Positions 1 through 9,531 of a stretch of DNA of 15,000 nucleotides are shown here, piece after piece. A model generated the notes under the pieces. The model made no database searches, had not been told where the DNA came from, and worked only from the letters and a program-made list of their open reading frames with translations. Source of the DNA: Theodoxus fluviatilis (lineage: Eukaryota > Mollusca > Gastropoda > Cycloneritida > Neritidae); NCBI GenBank assembly GCA_034096865.1, contig JAWQFJ010010056.1, forward strand, positions 1 to 15,000, given 5' to 3'. Positions within the stretch are counted from its first letter, which is position 1. Each line of letters starts with the position of its first letter. The position numbers and the translations under genes are program-made.

Positions 1-723
1 CCCTGGTGAACTCTTCCCCAGCCATTGAGCTCTGTGCTGATACAGCGAACACCTGGGATCAATCCACTTTTAGGAAGCTTTGTATTACAGTTGCCCCATT
101 TACACTGTGGTGGGTTGGTGTGCTCGCCTGGTTGCTTGCTTGTTTCTTTGCTTGCTTGCCTATTTGCCGGAATGAACAGTGTCAGTGCGCAGCGTTAAAA
201 GTTGATTGAGGAAAACTTGGAGGAAAATATACCGTAGAAGTCTGTTAGGGTTCAATCGCTGAGAAGTGCCCGCTTCTACCAAAGCTGGAGTCTTATTAAT
301 GTTGTTCCAAAACGGCAACGTAAACAATGATAACTTGGTTCATGCAGGACAAAAAAAAGTAGGAGCTTCAGTAGAAGGACACCCTTTATTGGCAATGACT
401 AATGATGACTTCTAACGTATCAAATGCCTATAGGAATCCCGTCAGCTGAACAGATGTTAAGATAATTATGAAGTCATGGTGCGATTATTACTTCTGACAA
501 TTCCTAATGAGTGCATGTGTCTGCACCGTCCTCAGAGCACGTCTACAAAGTTCCATTCCGACACGTCAGTCGGAGGCCAGGTGTCCAGCAGGATGTCAAG
601 TGAACGTTTAGTTTTCTCTGGACTGAGCAAACTTTCAATCGACGCACCTTGGTACCTCTTCCTCAGTGGAAACCCTGCCTGCTGGGCTTTGGGGCACTCT
701 GGAACTTCATCGTGCCAAGACTT
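1..723. other. Unique sequence, no gene recognised
   Basis: Mixed-composition DNA with no recognisable coding exon, RNA gene or mobile element. A few TTGC/CTTG repeats occur near 130-165 (cttgcttg type), too short to call an array. The longest frames here are short and show no domain or signal I recognise; one of them runs straight into the GT microsatellite that follows. Confidence 0.6.
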
Positions 724-725
724 AG

Positions 726-821
<96 letters not shown>

Positions 822-830
822 GAGTGTGTT
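724..830. repeat. (GT)n microsatellite
   Basis: About 107 bp of GT dinucleotide repeat. It is pure for the first 60 bases or so, then interrupted near the 3' end by GC steps (tgcgtg and a gcgcgcgcg block around 806-814) and one A. Alternating purine-pyrimidine sequence of this length, with the CG/GC block, can adopt Z-DNA. The poly-Cys/Val reading through it is not a gene. Confidence 0.97.
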
Positions 831-1071
831 TAAGGAAATCTCACCTTGCTTTCCTTCTATCCCACTACCTTCCTTGCCCCAAGGGCATTAGGTTCAAAGT
901 TTTCTTGCTTTGCATCCGCTAACAAGCCGCAAAGTCTGCGCATATTGTGTTAATTCCACTCTATCCCTCGCATTTCGATCATTCGAAAATCAAGGGAAAT
1001 AAATCTCATTTACGTGCAATTACAAAACGTCATTGCTATGGTCCTTTGAAATGATCACACTGCACACAAGC

Positions 1072-1115
<44 letters not shown>
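1072..1115. repeat. (TC)n microsatellite
   Basis: About 44 bp of uninterrupted TC repeat, pyrimidine on the + strand, ending at a tatctg. Short flanks on both sides are unique sequence. Confidence 0.96.
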
Positions 1116-1121
<6 letters not shown>

Positions 1122-1282
1122 GGGTAAAGTGCATATACTGAAACGGATTATAGTAATGATCGTTACATACAGGTTGATGAAAGTTTTCTCCATATTCACA
1201 TGTATGTGATGTAACGTTGAGATCAAAGCGCGAAGAGTAGGATGGAATTAATACAAAATACGCAAATTTGACTGATAATAAT

Positions 1283-1410
1283 ACCACCACCACCACCACA
1301 TCACCACCACCACCACCACCACCACCACCACCACCACCACCACCACCACCACCACCACCACCACCACAACCATCATCACCACCACCAACAACAGCAACAA
1401 CAACAACAAC

Positions 1411-1455
<45 letters not shown>
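1283..1455. repeat. Compound (ACC)n-(AAC)n-(CAT)n trinucleotide array
   Basis: Three trinucleotide blocks lie end to end. ACC repeats run from 1283 to about 1387 with one CAT-type interruption near 1300. An imperfect AAC block follows to about 1410, and CAT repeats to 1455. The shared CA core suggests stepwise evolution of one motif into the next by point change and slippage. The frames through it read as poly-Pro, poly-Gly, poly-Asp or poly-Met and are artefacts of the repeat. Confidence 0.96.
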
Positions 1456-2692
1456 GATCATCATGAAGCTGCAGAAGAAACAGCTGTTGGGGTTTCTTGC
1501 CTAATGTGGCTCTGCCGATGCGGTCCTGTGGCCTATGCTGGAACTGAAGACTGCCTTCCTTGTTGGCAAACACCATTCTGGTTTACAGCAAGAGAGCGGG
1601 CCATTGATGCCCTGGTGCTGAAGAGTTTTCTTTCTGGCAGTCTTTGTTTCTTTTTCTGAGACGTCTTGGGTTGTGTGGCGTCGTTCGCGCTGTTTTGCCG
1701 GAGCAAGAGCGGAGTTCTTCGTTTTTCTTAACGGCACATGGAAGGCTTAACTTCACTCGCTCTCTTCAGGTCGTCTGAGAAACTGAATTCTACAGTGCGC
1801 GTCGGCGTTTCATTATGATGTATTTGGCAAGTATGTTTACTCCTTCCACCCTCGTCCTCGACCAGGAAGCAACACTGGGAAACTCTAGGAGTTCTCCCTT
1901 TCGGAAAGGAAGCGGCGCAAATTGCCACTGGAATAAATGTCAATTGGAACAACATGTTTGAGGTGTCGGGAAGATCTCGAAGTGCAAATGCTCCCGGATT
2001 CGAACCGTCCTTTAGTCACTATTATTATTTTAAAAAACACAATCACCAAATGGCCCCTTTTCTCACTTCCCTCCCTCTTCTCCCCAAATCCCCCCTCCAC
2101 CTCTACTCCCCTCCACCCATCAAAAAAAAGGAATACGATTCACCTCTCAATCCTTCCGGTTCTTTCTGAATCAGTTCTGACCTCTGACATTAGAATGGAG
2201 GGGAGGGAAGACGCTATGTCCCAAATCACCCTACATTCGTCTGGCTTACCCCGAGAGATGGCTCTGTCCCAAGCGGAAGCCCTACCTAAACGATGGGGAC
2301 CAGGCTATCAGTCACGCCATCTACCGGACGATTGGATGGATACGAAGACTGCCCTCCCCTTGGACTAGCTCAGGACCTGGCCTGTCCTTGCCTTATTAGG
2401 AGGCGGTGTTGGGTCGCAGCTGAGACTGGAAGATTTCCATCCACTCGTGCGGTGACAGATCAAACAGATGCCCTCTGATTGTCCTGCTCTCTTTCAAAAC
2501 GACAAAAACGAGGGAGAAGTCTATGTGTGTCAGGGAATCCTGTCACCTTCTAAGTAATATTTGAATTCTATCGATTTTCTACATGCTCTGACTCCAAAAG
2601 GAGTTTTTAGCATCACATTTTGTGTGTGCATTTTTATATTTTAAAACTGGGTTTTATGTCTCATAATTGTGACTGTGCGATTTCAAGGTATG

Positions 2693-2694
<2 letters not shown>
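1456..2694. other. Unique sequence, no gene recognised
   Basis: About 1.2 kb without a coding region I can support. It contains a pyrimidine-rich stretch near 2060-2120 and a short A run (2122-2128). The only distinctive element is a perfect pol III B-box-type sequence on the - strand at 1996-2006, annotated separately. The longest frame, about 143 codons on + from 1937, has no recognisable domain and spans the pyrimidine-rich stretch, so I do not call it. Confidence 0.55.
1996..2006 (-). other. B-box-like motif, possible tRNA-derived remnant
   Basis: Read on the - strand this is GGTTCGAATCC, an exact match to the pol III internal B box (GGTTCRANNCC), which is also the T-arm of a tRNA. Only about three base pairs of a T stem can form around it. 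I find no A box (TRGYNNARNNG) at the expected distance of about 45 bp upstream on the - strand, so it is not an intact tRNA. It could be a degraded tRNA-derived SINE head or chance. Confidence 0.3.

Positions 2695-2769
<75 letters not shown>
2695..2769. repeat. (TC)n microsatellite
   Basis: About 72 bp of TC repeat, pyrimidine on the + strand, with one G interruption (tcgctc) at the 3' end. Confidence 0.96.
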
Positions 2770-3168
2770 CTGTTCAAAGACAAAATTCGCACTATTCTCA
2801 TGCATCATCCTATGACATAGTTTTCCACGCTTTCGTCTGACGTCTAGACAGTGGAACGGCTATGTGTGTATCCTACACTGTCCATTCTTCACATATGCTT
2901 ACTTCAGGCCACCCCTGGCTGAACTATTGGAGGGGTTCCGGCTGATTGGGGGTGAGGGAGTAGGGGAGGGAGTGTACACCAAGAGGCTTTGGCCTACATG
3001 TATGTTATTTGTTTTTAACATTTCGATGTTTGGAAAATAATTTTTGGGGGTATATGTCATTATAGTTACTTCAAGTTAAATATTTAATTTTGCTTCTCTG
3101 GTACACTATCTATCCATTTTAGTATGTTTAAGAAATTGTACATGTACAATTCTTGCGATAAGTATACT
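2770..3168. other. Unique sequence with a G-rich tract
   Basis: Non-coding stretch. It includes a partial copy of the dispersed repeat (2906-2955) and, overlapping its 3' end, a G-rich run at 2948-2970 with four groups of three or more G separated by short spacers (quadruplex potential). The rest is AT-rich and shows nothing further. Confidence 0.55.
2906..2955 (+). repeat. Dispersed repeat, copy A (internally deleted)
   Basis: Matches the copy at 6141-6268 over two blocks: about 23 of 26 bases from ggcc to ctattggag, and 13 of 14 bases across gggttccggctgat. About 25 bases present between these blocks in the 6141 copy are missing here. The match is lost on both sides. Family identity is unknown to me. 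Confidence 0.6.
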
Positions 3169-3179
3169 GACTCACTCAC

Positions 3180-3251
<72 letters not shown>

Positions 3252-3286
3252 CTCCTCTCCCTCCCTCCCTCCCTCCCTCCCTCCCT

Positions 3287-3346
<60 letters not shown>

Positions 3347-3434
3347 CCTCCCTCCCTCCCTCTCCCCCACCCTCTCTCTCACCCACCCACCCTCTTACTC
3401 TCATTCTCTCTTCCCTTCCTTCCCTTTCCCCAGT

Positions 3435-3517
<83 letters not shown>
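3169..3517. repeat. Compound (CTCA)-(TC)-(CCCT) pyrimidine array
   Basis: A 350-bp low-complexity block. It begins with four CTCA units and continues as TC repeats, then a CCCT/CCTC tetranucleotide block near 3257-3297, more TC, a second CCCT block near 3342-3362, C-rich and CCCA variants, and two more TC blocks. Positions 3183-3368 are 186 bp of unbroken pyrimidine on + (purine on -), which favours triplex formation. Readings through it are poly-Ser-Leu or poly-Arg-Glu and are not genes. Confidence 0.97.
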
Positions 3518-3519
<2 letters not shown>

Positions 3520-3596
3520 CACATTTGAATATTTTGCCTCAAGGGCTGAATGTAAGAAAGGCGCTACTGTCTAATTCACTACCCTTGTAAACTAAA

Positions 3597-3613
3597 GTTC
3601 GTTCGTTCTTTCG

Positions 3614-3687
<74 letters not shown>

Positions 3688-3694
3688 TTGTCTT

Positions 3695-3740
<46 letters not shown>
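3597..3740. repeat. (GTTC)n-(TC)n compound microsatellite
   Basis: Begins with five imperfect GTTC units (one GTTCTTTC variant) and continues as TC repeats, with TATC and TTTGTC interruptions near 3661-3698. Pyrimidine-rich on the + strand. Confidence 0.95.
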
Positions 3741-3743
<3 letters not shown>

Positions 3744-4541
3744 GTCTTGTTACAGCCCAAAAGGGTTGCAACATTGTTGTCTATTTTGGAGATAGACTAA
3801 CTCTCTTTCTCATTCATTCACATGCCTTGCTTTCTCAACGAAGACACGGAGTGGGATAGAATGTCAAATTTCTATTTAATTCGGATGAAAAGAATCTTCA
3901 TGCAAACATGCAAAATCAAATGCTAAATTACTTCTTCATTGATCAGCAATATTTAAAATGACCAGCCAGTATCAATTCTTAATAAGATCACGATAATTGT
4001 TCATCTTCATTCATGATGAAAAGGAGAGAGTGTCCACTATACACGGAGTTCTCAGTGTCAAGAGAGTCCAGTTTTTGTAGAAGTTCATCAGTTCTCAGCA
4101 TCAGAGAGAGTTCGGTTCTTGTCAAAGTTCATCAGACGATTAGAAAACATATGGGGACAGAGGGAGACAGGTTTCATGGTCTACTCATCACTGTGACGTA
4201 TGTAGACTTGGTCCGGAGATCTTGGGGCCCAGGAGGGTGGGAAAACGGTGTCATCATTCTTCTGGCAAGGAGGTTTTCTCTCCCTCCACCGCCTTCAGGG
4301 AAACACCGCCAGCCTTCCAGGCAAGGATGGGAGTCGAGCATGTCTGATTCCCACCAGGGATTGGCACCGACTTACTATAGTTCCCGCAGAGTGTAGAAGT
4401 GTCCCAGACCCGGCTGTCAACCACATTCCTCCAGGCACCGTGAGACCCAACCCCAGGAAAGATGTTATCTACTGAGTCTCAAAGCCATATATCATTTTCG
4501 CCACCTGCAACTCCTCCAAGGTGGTCAGCTATCATTTATCA
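3741..4541. other. Unique sequence, no gene recognised
   Basis: About 800 bp with no coding exon I can support. It contains the two-copy tandem duplication at 4047-4133, annotated separately. A 127-codon + frame from 4013 covers that duplication but has no recognisable domain. Confidence 0.5.
4047..4133 (+). repeat. Two-copy tandem duplication, 43/44 bp unit
   Basis: Copy 1 is 4047-4089 and copy 2 is 4090-4133. Both begin agttctcag and end aagttcatc, with about 80 percent identity and one indel between them. The divergence indicates an old local duplication, unlike the near-identical minisatellites further downstream. Confidence 0.75.
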
Positions 4542-4608
4542 GTCTCTCAGTCTCTTTGTCTCTCTGTCTCTTTGTCTTTCTCTCTCTTTGTCTCTCTCTG
4601 TGTCTCTG

Positions 4609-4701
<93 letters not shown>
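4542..4701. repeat. Imperfect (TC)n microsatellite with TTTGTC variants
   Basis: About 160 bp of pyrimidine-rich repeat on +. The 5' half is a degenerate mix of TCTCTG, TCTTTG and TCTC units. The 3' half is nearly pure TC with a single TTTC interruption. Purity rises toward the 3' end, as expected where slippage has recently been active at that end. Confidence 0.95.
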
Positions 4702-5138
4702 TCTTGAAAATTAAGTTAAAAAAAGAAGTCTTTTTTTGTTTGTGCACTTAAACTTTTTCCTTATAATCATTTCACTTCTTTCTAAACACTTCTACTCAAC
4801 GAAAGCAATGTCAACTTTTTATGTGAGCGTAGTCGGGTTGAGGTGTACTTTTTGTGGTATGAATATTTATGGATGTTCTGGCATCGAAACCCTCAGCAGA
4901 TATACCAAGCTGAATAGGCAGCATAAAACTTACTATATAAAAGTAAGTAAACATCGTCATCGTCGTCGTCCACATCGTCGTAATCTTCATCGTGATTGTC
5001 ACTGTCCCGTCATTGTAATCTTCGACATAGCACTCATGTTGGTTATATCAAAGGAATTACTGTTGCCACTTTACAATTTGTGTATTTTCTTGTGTAATTA
5101 TTGAAGCTTCATATTCTAGTACAGAGTCACTGTTATTG
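4702..5138. other. Unique AT-rich sequence
   Basis: AT-rich, with a T run and A run just after the microsatellite and a short, imperfect (CGT/CAT) trinucleotide stretch near 4952-4992. No gene or RNA is recognised. Confidence 0.55.
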
Positions 5139-5445
<307 letters not shown>

Positions 5446-6140
5446 TACCATTAAATAAATCACAGGAATCACTTAATCACACTTGCGCGGTGGTAATAGA
5501 TCTCGTTCATTGTAGCGACTGACAAGCGGGCACGCAAATATCCGGTACAAGTGGAAACCTTCACAAACTAACCAGTGCATAGCACGGTCGATGGAGCAAG
5601 CAGTACTGCCATACATTATGTAAATAATGAAATCAAATAACGGCGTGGTAAGCCCGCACTGTTTACACGGCAAACATGGCGGCTGAACGGAGAACCAACA
5701 CTGGCTGGCTTGGGCGCCCCGGCGGAGCCACAATTGCCACAGAAATCGCCCGTCTAGACGTGTGAAATTAATCCCAGCCCGTACAATCTCCGCATCTATC
5801 TTGTCCGCTCTGTCTTTGCGCACATCACTACTGCTGCCAATCTGTGCGGAGCCACTGGGTCCATCGCGCCGAGAGTCCACACCTCGAGTGTGCCGTTCTG
5901 TGGGTCTTTCCAGAGGCTGTGTTGAAGTAGGCCATTGCCAGCCCCGGGTCTTTGGCATCTTATACGTTTGTTATTTCGGATGCTGCCCAACATCTTTCAA
6001 GCTACCATGGACGTGAGATTCATCCGTCGATCGTCCCAAACCCGAGCTTTGTAATACTAGATATTGTAAAGAAATAATGCACTTTAATCTATCCGTACAC
6101 GTCTGGATATGAATAATCTGGCTCTGTCCTGATTTTCCCA
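5446..6140. other. Unique sequence, CpG-richer in the middle
   Basis: Between about 5640 and 5960 CpG is visibly denser than in the surrounding DNA, and the segment has balanced composition. The - strand is open for about 161 codons across 5473-5958, the longest frame here that is not a simple repeat. I see no domain, signal peptide or bordering splice signals that would support it, so it is noted and not called. A YY1-like site with an ATG lies at 5673-5682. Confidence 0.4.
5673..5765 (+). promoter_or_regulatory. YY1-like ATGGCGGC site, possible start of a gene
   Basis: The sequence AACATGGCGGC at 5673-5683 fits the YY1 consensus AANATGGCGGC, an element often found just downstream of animal transcription starts and overlapping start codons. 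The ATG at 5676 has A at -3 and G at +4, a strong Kozak context, and opens a 29-codon frame (MAAERRTNTGW...) that stops at 5763-5765. It could be a first coding exon if a splice donor lies inside it, but the only GT near its end (gacgtgtga) is a poor donor. Seen: motif and frame. Inferred: any promoter role. Confidence 0.3.
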
Positions 6141-6268
6141 TGGTAGAGCCTTTGGATGCCTGGGGCCGCCCCTGGCTGAGCTACTGGAGAAAACCCCGAA
6201 AGCTCAGCAGCCAAGGGTTCCAGCTGATGAGGGGGGCATCGAGCGCCGTCAGCCGTCTGTTACTCTAA
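6141..6268 (+). repeat. Dispersed repeat, copy B
   Basis: About 128 bp matching the - strand of 6749-6875 along its length and, in two blocks, 2906-2955. Conserved stretches include ctggggcc, the gagctac-ggag block, ccccgaaagc and a 3' gggggca-cgagcg. It has an imperfect inverted-repeat look (ctggctgagct ... agctcagcagcc), so an RNA copy could fold. It has no coding potential and no terminal features that assign it to a known class; a short non-autonomous element is possible. Confidence 0.7.
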
Positions 6269-6748
6269 CATGAAAAATGTACTTTACTTCGACTGTTAGG
6301 AAGAATACTGTGATGTTTGCCTTATGAGTGGAGAGGTTGATGTATTGTTAGCGTGCTCCTCCGAGGGATGATGTACTCTCCTCGACCTAACGGAAGGTTT
6401 ATTTTATTCTTAACATGCTTGCGTCATGTTTAGTATCATGCAAGAATGGAGAAGTACGGCTGAGTTCAACTCAAAATAAGACGTACAAGTAATGAAGCGA
6501 AAAACAAACAAACAGATAAACAAAGACATGAACAACAGAGATATAATATTGCGGACCGTTCCCCCGGGATCGATGCAGTCTTCACACGCAATATGCTGTT
6601 ATTGCCGGCTGTTTTCCTGCAGCTACTCTGTAGGAAGAACTCCTCCTGTGCACTCTCTAAATGGGTGTCAGGGTCGTAATAAGATTTGCAGAATGAGCTG
6701 GAGAATTGGGGGTTTGGAAGTTTTAGGGGGGTTGGTCACTTAAGAAGA
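6269..6748. other. Unique sequence, no gene recognised
   Basis: Non-coding spacer between two oppositely oriented copies of the dispersed repeat. It is A-rich near 6490-6530 (a run of aacaaac-type units), and I see nothing else in it. Confidence 0.55.
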
Positions 6749-6875
6749 GAGACTAACAAATGACTGGAGTCGCTCGTTGCCCCCCATATCATCTGGAGCC
6801 CCTGGCTTCTGGGCTTTCGGGGCCTGCTCCGGTAGCTCCGCCTGGGAAGGCCCCAAGCAGCCAAACAGACCACCA
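6749..6875 (-). repeat. Dispersed repeat, copy C (inverted)
   Basis: Reverse-complement relative of 6141-6268. The cores ggagctaccggag, ccccgaaagcc and ggggggcaacgagcg align with the corresponding blocks of copy B in order, and weaker similarity extends on both sides. Copies B and C are inverted with respect to each other and about 480 bp apart. Divergence of perhaps 25-30 percent by eye indicates old insertions. Confidence 0.7.
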
Positions 6876-7688
6876 GGGGGCCTCGGGACAGGTTCAGATC
6901 AATCAGATCCAAAGTTCAAAGTTCAAAGCAGCATGCAAGATCGAGCCCAACCCATGTGCAACTGCAACCTGGCTGCTGCACGCCTTTCCGCCACACGGAT
7001 AATCACTACACGTATTACCATTAAACATGAAAAAATCAAATCCTATCACTCACTGATCATTTTCTCTGGCAAGACAGTCTTTTTAGGAAGCGCTGAGCCT
7101 GTGTATGTAACAGTAGTATTTGCGGAATTTAATGCCATCGCAATCACAGAGCGAGTTTTTCCATTAAAACTCATTGGGAAAATGGTGGACTGACTGTGGT
7201 ATAATAGTCTCCCAAAAATAAATGAAGCTCTCCTCTTTCGCACAACCGTTGGCGACCACAAACCTCCTATAATTCGGCTAACATCACATGGTAACTAAGT
7301 TTTAAAGGATTCGATAAAAAAAGGTAGAATTGTGTTTTCAAACACACAGAATAAGATAAAGTTACTTGTCTCGTGAGCACGTGACCAAAGCCTTCAAATT
7401 AGTCTGAAATGCACACTGCTCATTGTACAAAATCTCACGCGAGATTTTTCGCAACTTTCTGTTCTGCTGAAAAATTTAACTTTTAAAGTAATTTGCCTTA
7501 ACGTCTCCAGTTGTCGCAGAAAAGCCAACACCAACGAGAAGTCGATCTGTATCTTTCGTGTGTGGATGGGCTCTTGCGCACGGACTGACGTTTTGCGTTT
7601 GATGGAAGCGATTCTCTTATGCTTTGACCAAGAAAAAACCCAACTGAGACCTAAAAAGCGACTGCGTGCTGAATGCGCAAAATTTAGC
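6876..7688. other. Unique sequence beside the inverted repeat
   Basis: No gene recognised. It contains a 7-bp direct repeat (aaagttc, two full copies and a part, 6911-6928) and a perfect hairpin at 7429-7448. The inverted-repeat arm may begin further left than 7689, because its partner is cut by the end of the window, so some of this stretch may belong to the arm. Confidence 0.5.
7429..7448. other. Perfect 8-bp hairpin
   Basis: aaaatctc-acgc-gagatttt forms an 8-bp stem with a 4-base loop, followed by more T. The centre ctcacgcgag is CpG-bearing. It could be a protein-binding palindrome. Nothing around it shows a transcript that it might terminate. Confidence 0.4.
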
Positions 7689-7967
7689 TTTCTCCAAAGC
7701 GAAAGATTCCATTACACTGCGAATGTACAAAAGTTCTGTATACATTATTTTTCTGTTTTATTCTTTTTCATCATGACTCATAGCTTCCAGGGATGAACGA
7801 ACGCTAATCCACTGCCATATCATTGTCAGGCACCTCTTCCCTATCAACACGAATCAATTTTGCAAACGTAAGGGATGCCAATGATTCGCAGTATAATTAC
7901 GCCTAAGTCACGCGGAGCAAATAGATGCCGAAGCATTAGGATTTCTGAGTGTTGCATACGAGATCAT

Positions 7968-8234
7968 GCACTATGCTGACATTATTGTGTGCAATACACG
8001 ACGCAACGAAGCAACAAGGCAGCGAGCAGATCGCGCACTATGCTGACATTATTGTGTGCAATACACGACGCACGAAGCAACAAGGCAGCGAGCAGATCGC
8101 GCACTATGCTGACATTATTGTGTGCAATACACGACGCAACGAAGCAACAAGGCAGCGAGCAGATCGGGCACTATGCTGACATTATTGTGTGCAATACACG
8201 ACGCAACGAAGCAATAAGGCAGCGAGCAGATTGC
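7968..8234 (+). repeat. 67-bp minisatellite, four copies (left arm)
   Basis: Four head-to-tail units start at 7968, 8035, 8101 and 8168. Each runs from gcactatgctgac to cagcgagcagat. Unit 2 is 66 bp owing to a missing A (cgcacgaag for cgcaacgaag). Unit 3 ends in G where the others have C. Unit 4 carries two C-to-T changes (gcaataagg and agattgc). After unit 4 the sequence departs at gcatgcgtcag. Confidence 0.97.
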
Positions 8235-8323
8235 GCATGCGTCAGAAAAGGCCGATGCCTTGAATAGAAAGCAGTCTATTTGCAGGCGACCAGCAGCAGC
8301 GCAGTCGTCAATCAACCAATCAG
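8232..8323. promoter_or_regulatory. NRF-1-like and CCAAT motifs (left arm)
   Basis: TGCGCATGCG at 8232-8241 is one base from the NRF-1 consensus YGCGCANGCGC, and CCAATCAG at 8316-8323 is a full NF-Y type CCAAT box on +. They are about 70 bp apart, immediately 3' of the 67-bp array, a spacing compatible with a CpG-type animal promoter. No TATA box or clear initiator is seen. The match is by motif only; function is inference. Confidence 0.3.
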
Positions 8324-8639
8324 AAGAGAGCTCCAGGGAGAAACTGCAAGGTTACATGATAGTAGCCATGTCGTATCATGTAGCTCAGTGGACCAACTTG
8401 TCACAGAGAAGCTCTTCGAAACAAGAAGCAAGGAATCAGTGTTGCTTAACATAGAAAGTTACTAGAAAATGACGTCGAACGCTTCTCACAGCTTGTTATT
8501 CAGTATGTTGTAAGCGCAATACATCTCTTTTGACGTTAGAACTTATCAACAACGATCGTCTTTGAAAACAAACGTTCAACACTAACAATCAACATTAATT
8601 ACATATTTTCTTTAAAAAGCAAAAACAATCTACTCGTCT

Positions 8640-8960
8640 ACATGCATATGTTCACACGTTTTAGCGTGCAACAAACAAATGCTGGCGCACGCATGATCAG
8701 GCACACTTACACTTACACATGTTCGCATGTTTACACGCACAGATGCATACTCATTCAAACACACACGAACGCATTCAACATTCCTGCGTGTACACACGAA
8801 CATACAATCGAGCGTACGCATGCACATGCAAATGCACGCACACACATGCTAGCACGCGCAGGTAAGACTATGCACATGTGACACCATGCGAGCAATCACA
8901 AAGACATTTACACGTACAAACTTAGACGAACACATACGTACACGCACAATGGTGCGCCTT
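8640..8960. repeat. Cryptic CA/ACGCATG-rich tract
   Basis: Roughly 320 bp of imperfect alternating purine-pyrimidine DNA built from ACAC, ACGCA, CATGCA and ACGAAC words without a fixed period. The inner boundary of the inverted repeat (8819) falls inside this tract, so only its first 180 bp recur in the right arm. It also holds an octamer ATGCAAAT at 8826-8833. Confidence 0.7.
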
Positions 8961-9171
8961 AATCACTCCTTTGCTCCGCCACCTCCCACTTTTCCCCTCA
9001 CTCCCTGTGTGTAACCCCTGTTCATTTACTACTCATATACCATATGCCATCCCTCCCTCTACTCCCTTCCTACTCTCCGCCCCTTTCCCTCCCTACCCAC
9101 ACCCCTTCCCGCGTTCTCCAGTGCGCTTTTTCCTCCAACCAGCAACCGCTGCCAAGAGCAAAACGTCCTGC
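8961..9171. other. Pyrimidine-rich unique sequence
   Basis: C- and T-rich on + (ctccc, tccct words, about 8985-9120) without a regular period. No gene seen. It leads directly into the CRE/X-box cluster. Confidence 0.55.
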
Positions 9172-9202
9172 TGACGTCAACGGCCGTTGTTTCCATGACA
9201 AC
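9172..9202. promoter_or_regulatory. CRE, MYB palindrome and RFX X-box cluster
   Basis: Three complete motifs sit in 31 bp. TGACGTCA at 9172-9179 is a perfect cyclic-AMP response element. CAACGGCCGTTG at 9178-9189 is a perfect 12-bp palindrome made of two inverted MYB sites (YAACNG). GTTTCCATGACAAC at 9189-9202 fits the RFX X-box RYYNYYN(1-3)RRNRAC at every position. A further acgacgttac follows. In animals CRE plus X-box pairs mark promoters of ciliary and immune genes. No downstream gene is recognisable here, so the gene served and its direction are unknown. Confidence 0.45.
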
Positions 9203-9239
9203 GACGTTACACGTTCAAGGAGCGCGAGACTGCATCTAT

Positions 9240-9531
9240 GAGGCTGAGGGCTGTAGGCAGAGGGTGGCGGATGGGAATAAGGGGAATGGGGATGGGAAGG
9301 GGAAGAGGGGGAGAGGAGGGGGTAAAACGAACTTCACTAAAGACGTCATTTCATCTTACAACCACGCATTGCCCTGTTCCAGATATCCCACACCACCGAA
9401 GGAGAGGGGGAAGAAATCGCCAAGATTGAAGGAGATGGGGTGGGGGTGGGGAGGGGAGTGGGGGTGGTTGGAGAGGGGATGGATACAAGGAAAGAAGGGG
9501 TGGTGGTTGCAATGGAGGAAGGAGATGTCAA
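9240..9531 (+). other. G-rich tracts with quadruplex potential
   Basis: Two purine-biased blocks, about 9262-9323 and 9437-9479, contain repeated runs of three to five G separated by one to three bases; 9437-9465 is the strongest, with five G runs. A more ordinary stretch lies between them. Short frames here read Gly/Arg/Trp-rich and are not supported as genes. Confidence 0.6.

Larger units (their letters stand above)
7689..8819 (+). repeat. Large inverted repeat, left arm
   Basis: 1131 bp that pair with 13870-15000 on the other strand (left x = right 22689-x). Reading both arms, I found no length difference and one base difference: C at 8384 against A at 14305 (a T on the matching strand). 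The inner end is sharp: 8819 pairs with 13870, while 8820 and beyond do not pair. The outer end cannot be placed because the partner is truncated by the window end. The arm holds a 67-bp minisatellite and short promoter-type motifs, but no gene or transposase. It could be a recent inverted duplication, the long terminal repeat of an element, or an assembly duplicate. Confidence 0.97.

Noticed and set aside
52..75. Reverse B-box-like sequence near the window start
   Set aside because: Two mismatches to the consensus and wrong spacing to the only A-box-like sequence upstream on the - strand.
3037..3050. AATTTTTGG-type Sm-site, suggesting a spliceosomal snRNA
   Set aside because: No 3' stem-loop follows and there is no upstream snRNA core; chance in AT-rich DNA.
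5473..5958. 161-codon open frame on the - strand
   Set aside because: Longest frame without simple repeats, but it has no recognisable domain, no conserved motif and no convincing splice borders. A frame of this length can occur by chance in CpG-rich DNA.
7968..8234. 67-bp array considered as a CRISPR array
   Set aside because: Units are contiguous tandem repeats with no unique spacers, and the setting is eukaryotic.
8115..8315. 66-codon - strand frame, present again at 14374-14574 on +
   Set aside because: It recurs only because the arms are copies. It runs mostly across the 67-bp minisatellite and has no recognisable domain.
8381..8391. TAGCTCAGTGG, an exact tRNA A-box match in the left arm (with a variant form in the right arm)
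   Set aside because: The nearest B-box-like sequence (ttcgaa, 8415-8420) is about 32 bp away instead of about 45, lacks the GG and CC ends, and no acceptor stem can be drawn. Chance match.
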